64,000 bases of DNA from Mycteria americana (lineage: Eukaryota; Chordata; Aves; Ciconiiformes; Ciconiidae): positions 37,435,501 through 37,499,500 of the forward strand of contig NC_134370.1 in the NCBI RefSeq assembly GCF_035582795.1. The letters run 5' to 3'. The position numbers and the translations under genes were made by a program. The stretch's first letter is position 1, and each line of letters starts with the position of its first letter. This document shows positions 52,401 through 61,200 of the stretch, one piece after another. The notes under the pieces are model-generated. The model made no database searches. It was not told the DNA's origin and saw nothing but the letters and a program-made list of their open reading frames with translations.

Positions 52401-55153
52401 GTGCTATAAACCACGATGTTATAGAAAAGCATCCACTCCAACAAACACCCTTACAGATCTTACATTGTTTTAATAGGTGAATGAAAAAACGAGGCTGGAA
52501 ATGTCAGTTCTCAGGTACTGTATTGACTCAGCACATCTTGGAAGCAATCAGTAACTGCAAGTTAACACAGGCATCAACGCTGCACTCAAAAGCTCTGCTG
52601 CATAACAGCAATGAGTGCCCTTACCATGATATCAAAGCAGCATTCCTACTAATGTAAGTATCTATTTGGTGTATTACAGTCTACCTACAGAAAGAGACGT
52701 AATACTTCTTATACATAATCACTTTCCGCTGTAGTCTTAATTTCACAGTGGCATAAGCACATGCTTTCCTTCTTAGGCTGTACATAGTCTCAGCCAGTAA
52801 ACCAGGAGCAGTTCCAGGAAAATACTACATATTACATACTGAAATTTCAGTTTCTCATATAGCTACAAAATATTTTCTACACAGGAAAGGTTAAGAACTA
52901 AAGGTTTTGCTTTAACTTAATAATGTTTTTGGTAAACTTTACAAAACGTACATTACAAAAATACATTTGGGGATTAAATCTAGTCAGTAAAAAACCCATA
53001 GCTTTTTAAAATCATCTTAATTTGACAGAATGGACAAGGTTCCTCTTCTTAGAGCTCCTGCTACTGAAACCAGAGAGCTCAGGAGATTCTTAGTTTATTT
53101 TCATTTGTAATGAAGCAGTTCAAACATTCAGGCCACCCTCTATTTTGCCAAACTGAAACAGATTAAAAACAACCCTCTGTTTATTAACCATGATCAAAGT
53201 AATTTAGAAAGAAGCAAAAAAAGTTGATGATTTACTGTTTTCTGCTATTTGCAATTATATCTAACAAATGAAGTAAAAAACAAATGAATAACGCAGATCA
53301 TCTTTTTTAAGACACTGAGACACAGATGTCGAAATATCTATACAGATTTGTGTCTGAGAAAAATGTGAGCCTTTCCGCTGCAAATCTGAGTATTGGTATA
53401 TGACCTTATCTCTTTGCACATCAGAAAGCATAAAGAACTGTATACATTAAAGCCAAAAACAAAAAACCCCCAAATTATTGTAACAGATGGATGCTTTCTT
53501 GGTTCCTCAAACAGCAGTGAAATTACTTGTCTCATTTCTTGCATACCAGAGCTTTACATATTTAGGTATTAGATATTAGAAACTTAGAAAATTACTTTCT
53601 AATTTTCTGTATTCCTAACTGCCTGTCAAATATCAAATTACCCTATTACCATACAACATAACCTACCTCAGCTTTCTAGGGAGAAAAAAAAAAAAAGTGA
53701 CTGAGATGATGTACCCGAGATAACCTTAAAAACTACTTTTATAGTCTCTCAATTTGCCAGTACTTTAACAGAAAACACTAAAAGATGTTAGCAGACACAG
53801 CAGACAGTTAGTGACAGTGCTCTGGCAAAAATTTACCCAGTTAGCAGACACAGCCCCCTAGTTTGTCTCTTGACTTCCTGCCTGCTCAGCCAAGGGGGAC
53901 TGAACCAACCCTACCAAGAGCAGCACCAGTACACCCCTGTCTGGAACAGATGGAGGCTTGCAACAACAGGAGCGTTTCTGTTGGTACAGCTCATATCAGA
54001 CTTCCTGCTTTTTTATTAGGCTTGCTTTTGACAGTACTAAATATGAACGTTATCATAAAAAAAGCCTTGTTCGATTCAGACTTCAGGTGGATAGCTCTCC
54101 CTCACTAGGTATTCAAGTCTATTTCCCCAAAGGCATATTACAAATTCCTTTTTCAGGTGACCTCATTTTGACTTTAGGAGCTGATCCTCCCCACAGACAG
54201 ACTTCCACATCTACTGTCCTTTTAATTGTCAGCCCTCTTGCCTGGTCTTTCTGAGGCAGAAATGCATTTTTGGTCTGTTTTAAAGCATGGTCTACCTGCA
54301 TATAGCTATTTTTATTGACTTGCTTCTTAAAAAAAAAAATCAAGATTTAGAATTTCACATGGCATGTTTTCTCGTAAGGGATTGGTCAGGGATTATATGG
54401 GGCAGACTGTACACACATGGAGCAAAATGAGCTATGAAGGGCCCTGAAGGGTCCTTCTCACCCCAAAGCAGCAGCCCCCAAAGGGAATATTTGGAGGTAG
54501 CACTTGATGTCACCAGCCTCACCAGAGTCTGACTAGCAAGGCTTGGCCCAAGAGACAATATTCCTCTTCCAGTTTGGATGAGCAGCCAAACCCTTACCGC
54601 AAGCAGTATTTATAAATACCCCCCACCCCCCAAAAAAAAAAAAACCAAACCCCAAGCGTGTACTCGCTACGGCTACAGGCTGAACAAGGTCTCCCTGTGT
54701 CACCCGACAGCTAGCAGAAAACAAGCGTTTTCCTCCACTAAAGCGTGCTCGCCGGCACGAACCCTTCAGCCTTCCCAAAGCCCGGTTCCCCGGCACACCA
54801 CCTGGTTTCCATGAGCACCGGCAGCACCTCCCAGCCACTGGGAGGGAGAGAAGGAGACCCACCAGCGCCCGAGGCCCCGCACCGGCTGACTGACCGCGGG
54901 GCCGGAAGCCACCCCCGACGCCGGGCCGGCACCGCCACCGTCCCCGAGGCCGCGGGCCGTCCCCAGCCCCACTCCCGCCGCAGCGGACATTTTCCGCCTG
55001 TGCGGGCGCCGCCGCAACGCAGCTCGCAGCCGATATCCCCGGCGGCTGAGGGGCGGCGGCCACCGCAGGCCCCCTTCTCCCCCTCCGCTGGCCCCAGCGC
55101 CCCCCGTCCAGTCCGGCCCCGCTCCCCGGGCGCCGCAGCCGCCGCTCACCCAT
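28423..55153 (-). CDS. RUFY2: RUFY2, RUN and FYVE domain-containing protein 2 (complete)
   Basis: Eighteen coding exons on the minus strand: 55150-55153, 52093-52266, 51497-51614, 49890-49991, 48444-48567, 46119-46180, 45437-45502, 43551-43620, 41683-41784, 40769-40885, 39993-40160, 38421-38518, 34324-34443, 32386-32515, 31703-31797, 30599-30647, 29573-29650 and 28423-28566. They total 1,821 nt, 606 residues plus stop, equal to a recalled human isoform length. The N-terminal RUN domain spans about residues 35-170 ([20 protein letters not shown] onward). A long coiled coil covers about 200-525. A C-terminal FYVE zinc finger covers about 537-600, with WLKD, Cys pairs CKLC, HHCRNC, CNAC and CDSC, the RKHHCR basic patch split across the last two exons, and RVC. 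FYVE domains bind PI3P on early endosomes and RUN domains engage small GTPases or their partners. The first coding exon contributes only ATG plus one G. Confidence 0.98.
28664..28872 (+). mobile_element. CR1 LINE 3'-end fragment
   Basis: This is the typical avian CR1 tail: GGTTGCCCAGAGAAG, GGATGCCCCATCCCTGGA, GTTCAAGGCCAGGCTGGATG, GGTCCCTTCCAACCC, then ATTCAATGATTCT repeats. It is 5'-truncated, as is usual for CR1, and lies just past the RUFY2 last exon, in the final RUFY2 intron between 28567 and 29572, antisense to the gene. Confidence 0.93.
40686..40710. repeat. Inverted repeat, 9-bp stem
   Basis: GTCTAAGCT (40686-40694) and AGCTTAGAC (40702-40710) form a perfect stem with a 7-nt loop, in the RUFY2 intron after exon 10. 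Confidence 0.9.
40726..40760. repeat. Inverted repeat, 12-bp stem
   Basis: TCTTTTCTAGAA (40726-40737) and TTCTAGAAAAGA (40749-40760) form a perfect stem with an 11-nt loop. On the transcribed minus strand it starts about 8 nt after the RUFY2 exon 10 donor (GTAAGTAT). Confidence 0.9.
40903..40922. repeat. (ATCT)5 microsatellite
   Basis: Five exact units, 18 nt upstream (in gene sense) of the RUFY2 exon 10 acceptor at 40,885. Confidence 0.95.
42811..43363 (-). mobile_element. Endogenous retrovirus solo LTR, copy 3 (reverse)
   Basis: 553 bp in reverse orientation, inside the RUFY2 intron between exons 8 and 9, so it shares RUFY2's transcription direction. Read on minus it starts TGTTCTGGTTTTGGC and ends CCATGACA, with the CRE and TATA landmarks kept. 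The flanks gcgat and atgtt do not match, so the target duplication is lost or rearranged. A degenerate AAT/GAT run interrupts it near 42962. Confidence 0.87.
47728..47806 (-). mobile_element. CR1 LINE 3' terminal fragment
   Basis: On plus it reads AGAATCATAGAATCATTTAA, then GTTGGAAAAGACCTTTAA and CCATTAACCTAACACTGACA, the reverse complement of a CR1 3' end. Only about 80 bp remains. It lies in a RUFY2 intron (46181-48443). Confidence 0.85.
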
Positions 55154-55390
55154 GGCTGGAGAGGAGCCGCCGCCTCAGCCGCTCCCTGCGGCTCCTCCCG
55201 TCCCGCCGCTGCGTGGCCCCGACCCCTCCGCCCGCGCCCAACGGCACCCCCGGCGGCGGGAGGACCCGCCCCCGGCCCGGACCCGCCCGGGGGCTGCGGC
55301 CTTTCCAGGATGGGCGGTGGCAGCGCCGCGGTTTCCTTCCTGTCGCGATAACCCGCATGGCGACAGCCGGGATTTACTTGCAGGGCTGTT
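54700..55390. promoter_or_regulatory. RUFY2: CpG island, RUFY2 promoter
   Basis: A CpG-dense block surrounds the RUFY2 start codon (55,151-55,153, minus), which sits in an exon ending ATGG|GTGAGC. The 5' UTR extends rightwards into the island. A CCGGAAG ETS-type core occurs at 54902-54908. Long open frames on both strands here reflect GC content. Confidence 0.85.
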
Positions 55391-55453
55391 ACTACTGCAG
55401 TGTTTGTATATCCCTTGCCCTGAGAGTGGAGGGCATTAAGCTGCCCACCTTGG

Positions 55454-55489
55454 AGAGGGCGGTAGCAAAGAGGGCGGTAGCAGAGAGGG
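55454..55489. repeat. 15-bp tandem repeat, about 2.4 units
   Basis: Unit AGAGGGCGGTAGCAA/G at the edge of the RUFY2 CpG island, upstream of the gene. Confidence 0.9.
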
Positions 55490-56070
55490 TAGTTCTATTG
55501 CCAAAAGGAGACGGTCAAGAGTGGCAGGGCAGTTGTAACAGTTCTCCAATCTTAGGCACATGAAGCCAAGCAGCACTTCTCCCAGAGAAGTGACTAAAAG
55601 CTTCAACCCTTGACTTTTATTCCAAATTATAATTCTCTAAAGCTAGATAATGTGTCAGAACAAATACTACTATTCTTAAACACTTAGAAAAAGCTCGTGA
55701 TTCAGTACCTTAAAAAATAGTGTGCTAGGAATAAAAGTATTTTCAAAAAAAATAGATACTTTAAATAACTTTTTTTTTAATCTAATAAAAAATACATAAT
55801 TGTTAAAAATTAAATGTGAATCTCACCAGAAAATCAAAAATCACTGTAGCCTCGGAAGGCTGAGGTGTTCAACACCAGGCATTTTTGTCATAGAGAGGTG
55901 GGATCTCAGGTTATACTTACTGCACCCTAAGCACTGCAATTTGCTTTGCTTTAGTAATTATTCTAAATAATCTTCTCTCCTCTTCCCTTCTTAAGAAAGG
56001 CTAATCAGCAAGCTGTAGAACAAAAACACGTGCTTCACCTCACCCAGTTTCAGAGACTACACACAAAACA

Positions 56071-56161
56071 GCATAGAGAAAAAGGATAATTGTTGCCTTG
56101 ACCTGCAAGGAAGGAGGACAGAAGGACAGGGGCAGCACAGGGATAGCACACAGCCCATGGT
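56071..56161 (-). pseudogene. Decayed partial copy of the DNA2 penultimate exon and U12 donor
   Basis: This stretch aligns with 58885-58990, the last part of the DNA2 penultimate exon plus 28 nt of the following intron. On the plus strand the left block CACAAAACAGC(A)T(A)GAGA..AAAGGATA matches the intron start, and the right block GGCAGCACAGGGATAGCACACAGCCCA matches GGCGGCACAGGGATGGAACACAGCCCA. The middle has about a 10-nt gap, which breaks the frame. Because intron sequence is included, it is a genomic duplicate and not a processed copy. It keeps TATCCTTT from the donor. No other DNA2 exon was seen beside it. Confidence 0.75.
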
Positions 56162-57048
56162 GACAGGGCTGCTTCTTACATCCATGATTCCCACCTCCTA
56201 AAAAAAAAAAAAGGAACCTGTACATTTAAACATTGAACAGTCCTAATCGTCAGGCTCTGATTCTACTAGTCTGGCATAAAACAACTTTTTTTGGGTTTTG
56301 TGGTTTTTTTCAAGAATCCCAGCAACACATAATGCACTAAGGCAGTGCTCAACCTGTGTCTGCATGTTTTCCAGCAACATCAATGACTGTTTCTGCATTA
56401 GAAAGCTGTTTTAAAGGCAAACAGAAAAAGTGATTCTTTTTACTTTTAGAAGATATTTCTTTGAGAGACAGAGATATATATTCATTAGAATGCAAGAGTG
56501 TTTGAGAGAATCACATCTCCATTTTGTTTGAGACTACCAGATCAAAACATTGTTTAATCTGTAGATCTCTGCTCAATCCAATTTTTACTATGCAACAAGA
56601 AAGGGCATGTTTTAGAAGTAGATAAGGAAATACAGGATTGTTCTTGTGCCTGTTTCTTATGCAACTTTGTGGAGGGATGGCAATACCTCTGTTTATTTAT
56701 TAACAGTATGCAGATCATTTCCTGGATAAGCATAATTTGGTGTAAGAAAATAGCTAAACTAAATCTTAAGAGACTTTTGTACACATAGATCCTAAACATA
56801 GAAAGAAAAACTTTTCTATACAAGGCTATGTTATTCTGAAATCAGTACTGTAGTAGGCATACATTTTACCCTAATGTTTTATCTTTTGAAAGACCCAGAG
56901 CACATACACAGTTGAAGCAGCATGTATTTCCACCTGAAAAGGGGATATCCTGTCAACTATTAAAATTATTTTTATACTGTTCAAAATACTTGTATGATAT
57001 AAAGTATTAATAAAGTATAAATAACTATAACAAAACCAACATCAAATT

Positions 57049-57054
57049 TTTATT
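57049..57054 (-). terminator. DNA2: Candidate DNA2 poly(A) signal
   Basis: TTTATT on plus (AATAAA on minus), about 1.16 kb after the DNA2 stop at 58,215. If used, the duplicated exon fragment at 56.1 kb lies outside the transcript. Confidence 0.35.
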
Positions 57055-58214
57055 ATTTCAAACATTACAAAAGTTAGGGAGCAGTTTAGAAAAAAGAGTA
57101 AAAACACCCACATTGAACAGCTAGAAGTTTGTCTGCAACTATATACACACAACTTCTTGGCATTGATCCAAGAGAAAACAAATACCAATGATTTTGAAGA
57201 ATCAAAAAAATTGATGTTTCCACCAATGATCTTGGAAAGAAACTTCTCAGTAATAGTCTAGAGTATGAGGTAGGATAAAGAAACTAAAACAGATCTGTCA
57301 AGTAAAGGATATTTTGTATTATACATATGCTATCATCTTTACAAAAAATAGAACCTGAGCATGTAAACTTCTTAGTCATCGAGCTGCAGCTCTAGTTTTG
57401 TTTCTTGGGAATTTAAGAGAAGACTACACATCACATAGTAAAACTGGTTTTAGTTTATGATCTTCAACTAGGCAGCATTTCACTTCAACAGATTTATCTG
57501 CTAAATACATTAGTTCATAAGAGGGAATTAAGTGATTCAACATCACATTTCTCCCAGATGTATGCAAAATCAAGGGATTAGAAAAGTCATCAAGAGATCT
57601 TCATATGAGAGATTAATTACATTATGTATATAAATATAAAAGACTTAAATATTTATAAAAGCAGAAGTACACTTTAAAGAAGAATGTGAGGCTTTGAGGA
57701 AGAGAAAGAAGTTTTTCCTAATTTTTTTTCCAAACAGCACAACACAGCATCTTAATTAGGAATTCTAATAAATGGAATTAGTGTATGTAAACTACATTTT
57801 AAAGTCTTTAAAACCAAACTGAGCCCAGAAAACTATGACTCAATGCAGCATTGCTTTAGTCCCCACCTCCGCCTCAAGTGTTTCCCCATTCACTTATAGA
57901 GATAACTGCTTACCAAGATAAAAGTGAATATTGAAGTAGCTATCCAGTATCCAAAGGAACATAACACTTCATCTTTCTGGTTTGTTACAAGTACACCAGT
58001 ACTGAAACAACCAGCTTAACAATCAGCTTAAAGAAAGGAACATGTATTATTTTACTGAAAGGGAACCGTTAAAATCATTGCATGCGATTTCTGGTTTGCC
58101 TTCATTCTGATTAACCAGTGCACATCAGCACTCATACACCACTAACCAGTTATTTACATTCAGCAGCACCAGAAGAAAATACACAAATGCCTGTAAAACT
58201 CTCCATCTTCACAA

Positions 58215-61200
58215 TCATAAAACATTACACTTGTGGATACTTTCATGAGCCCCTGCTGGAAGACTGAAGATGTAGCAAGTTAAGGAAGTAGCTCTCAAGT
58301 ATTTTGATAACATATCGCTTCCACAAAAATACAAAACCTGTTTGAATATGTACTGGTGTTTGCAAAGAAAGCAGCCAGCAAGGCCTTTCCTATTTAAATA
58401 GGAGGTGGAAACAGTCATAACTAGATCAAACTCTGTACAATGCCAGAGAGAAAGAAAAAATTAACAAGTCATCTGAAAGTTACACCATTTTCCATTCTAG
58501 CAACATTATTCATGAACCGTTCTCTCACCAGGTGTGTTTAAATGCATGGTACTTCTGAGGAGAACAATCACACTGACATTAAGATGCCAAGAAACTAGGA
58601 TGATCACAGAAAAAAAATGCAAAAGCATTAAACATTAAAAATTCAGGCCTCAAAATTCAAAAATTATGTCAAAGCTGACTTGCAAATCAGCATGGACTTT
58701 TTCTACTTTTGAAGACACTGAAGGTTCTAAATCCATTTATTAGCTTGATCTCCAGTATATTTTTGGCATATTTAATTAGCACATGTTGTACTGTGTTGCC
58801 AGTGTTAAAAGTATAACCTAAATAATCAAAGATCTTCCCACCCTTATCTCAATTCTCAAGAAGTCAATCTTACCTTTCCCCTTTCACAAAACAGCGTGGA
58901 GAGAAAGGATATCATTGCCTCAGACTGCAAATGGCAGAGTAGCTTCTCTAAAGGAGGATAGCGGCACAGGGATGGAACACAGCCCACCATGATTAGTTTG
59001 TGCTTGGCTCTTGTGATAGCAACATTAAGACGTCGCCAGTCCTTCAGGAGGGCACCAAGCTGTTAAATAAACGTAACTTGCTTTTATTTTTCCTACTTAA
59101 ATTTCAGAATTTAATGTAGATAGATGCATTTTGAAAATGAGTGTTTTAACTATTAAAATTGACTGAAACAAATTTAATATGACCAACTTACATTTTCATC
59201 ATTACTGTTCCTAACAAAAGATACAATTATGATACTTTTGTCTCTTCCTTGGTATTTGTCTACTGTGTTGACTTCCACTCTGTTCTCCTTCAATTTTGCC
59301 ATCAAATCAGTGATTGTTTTTAATTGATGTCTGTATGGTGATATAATGCCAATGTCTGAAGGCTTACAGCCAGCCTGAATGAAGAAGAAACAGAAGAAAA
59401 AAAAAAATAGTCACTGCAGTTCAGTTAGCTTGGGATATGCATTACTGTCAGAAGACCCTCAAGGATTATTTTTTTTTTTTTTTAAACAGTGCTGCAAGAT
59501 ACTGTATCTAGTCTAAGTCATCAATGAAACTCTACATATAACGGGTATTAACTAAAGAAAACAGAAAATATTAGTTACTGCAAGCTCCCAAGCTTTGTCT
59601 TAACCTAGCATAAAGACAAATATCCTTGAAATCCTCATTTTTCTTTCTTCCTCAAACTGTGAGGTGAACATTTAGAACTCCTGGTCTGTACTACTCCTGA
59701 AGTTGATTGGATGAAATAAGGGATAAAGGAAAACCCTCTCCCCTCCCTCACAAGAAAGTCCTCATCTCTTAAAAGAATTTGGCATCCAGCTTTTTTTTGC
59801 ATCCAAAATCCAACCAGGCAAGGGACAGGGAACTGAATGCAGACCTCAAGCTTCTCACTATTCTGACATGTAGCCAACCCTCAAAGAATAACCCAATACA
59901 TATAGTTGTTATTACTATAGCAATATAAAAATTATTAAATATAAAGCTGTCCCTCCAAACAATGTAATAAAGTAAAAGATACCTTAATAAATAAGGATGT
60001 GAGGAAGAGTACTAGTTTAGCTTCTGTCATGTTACTTACACCACCTTTTTCTGCATGTTCTGGTGCTGGAACCTTTAAAAATATAAACGGACAATAGTGA
60101 CTTTTGCTGTCTACAGTGGCATACTATATTCTGATCCCTAACTCACCATATCATACGTGTTTTTGTAGTAACAGTTTTCATAAAAAAATAAGGCTAAATG
60201 CTAAATTTTATAGAGTATAAGGGCCTATACTGTAAAGTAACATCAGAATACTGCATTTGCAAAACAATTTGAAACAACCTGCTGAAATTAGTTTCTAGTA
60301 CTAGCAAGTCACCTTAAGAAACTGCCAAAGCTTGATCATCTGACCTTTACAGTTCACACAATATATATCACATGAAAAAAAAAAAAAAAAAAAAAAGGAC
60401 ATTTCCCAGCCTGACAAGGTAAGAGAGCAAACTATATTTTACATGAGACTTTTGTTTTAAGGCTTTCCATACAATGATGTTTACAGTGAATTTTCCCCAT
60501 TTCCATGGCAGAAAGGATTTTTTTCTTTTTAAATGTTTGAAACCCTACATTTAAAACTGTAGGAAGAACTATCCAAAATGGTAGTATTAAATTTAACTTC
60601 CAAATTTAAAAATAAAAAAGTATTCACTGAATTTACCATTGCTTAACTATTCACTCCCTTTCCCTGCATCCTGTGTGAATGAGACTAGAAAGCCAGGACC
60701 AAGCTTAGAATGTAAACTCTTGTCATTTTGGTACCACGGTTTCATAATTTATTCTCTTTGCTTAGCTCTTGCCTTCTCTAAAGTTTAAGTAGTATCATTA
60801 GCAATGAATGTGTCCCTGATTATATCTTTCTAGTAAACTGGCATGCAGCTAAACATCTGGAGTCAAGTAACAAACCTCTTTATTTAAAACGTCTAAAACT
60901 GAGCATACACTGAACTGGTTTCCAGCTCTGAATTCCATTTACTACCTTACTCATTTACTGCCATTTACTACTTTATCCATTCCACTATTTGCCTCTAATT
61001 CTAGTGACATACATCAACTTTGTTTTCTTAGATACCACTTTGTTCAGTTTTCCTTCTAAATTTTTATGACAGCAGCCACTTAAAATGGGAGATGGTATAG
61101 TCTGACTTAAAGCAACACTCTCAGAATCCTATTACAACTAGTTTTACTTCTCCAAACAATCACCCCAATATAATCTGAATGGCTAAATTTGGAGATCCCT

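Larger units (their letters stand above)
55400..58214. other. Intergenic RUFY2–DNA2, with probable DNA2 3' UTR
   Basis: AT-rich sequence between the RUFY2 promoter and the DNA2 stop. Contents are the 15-bp tandem repeat, the DNA2 exon fragment at 56.1 kb, and probable DNA2 3' UTR from about 57.05 to 58.21 kb. Nothing else was recognised. Confidence 0.55.

Noticed and set aside
54533-55153. 206-codon frame beginning at the RUFY2 ATG
   Set aside because: It is read-through of intron 1 past the ATGG|GTGAGC donor. Splicing to 52,266 gives the true RUFY2 N-terminus.
54745-55563. 272-codon frame on plus
   Set aside because: Antisense to the RUFY2 promoter CpG island, Pro/Arg-rich, no recognisable domain.
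59983-59983. DNA2 donor GTATCTTTT considered as a second U12 site
   Set aside because: One mismatch from U12 consensus, but the matching acceptor at 59,375 has a long pyrimidine tract, ends CAG and lacks TTCCTTAAC, so it is an ordinary U2 intron.
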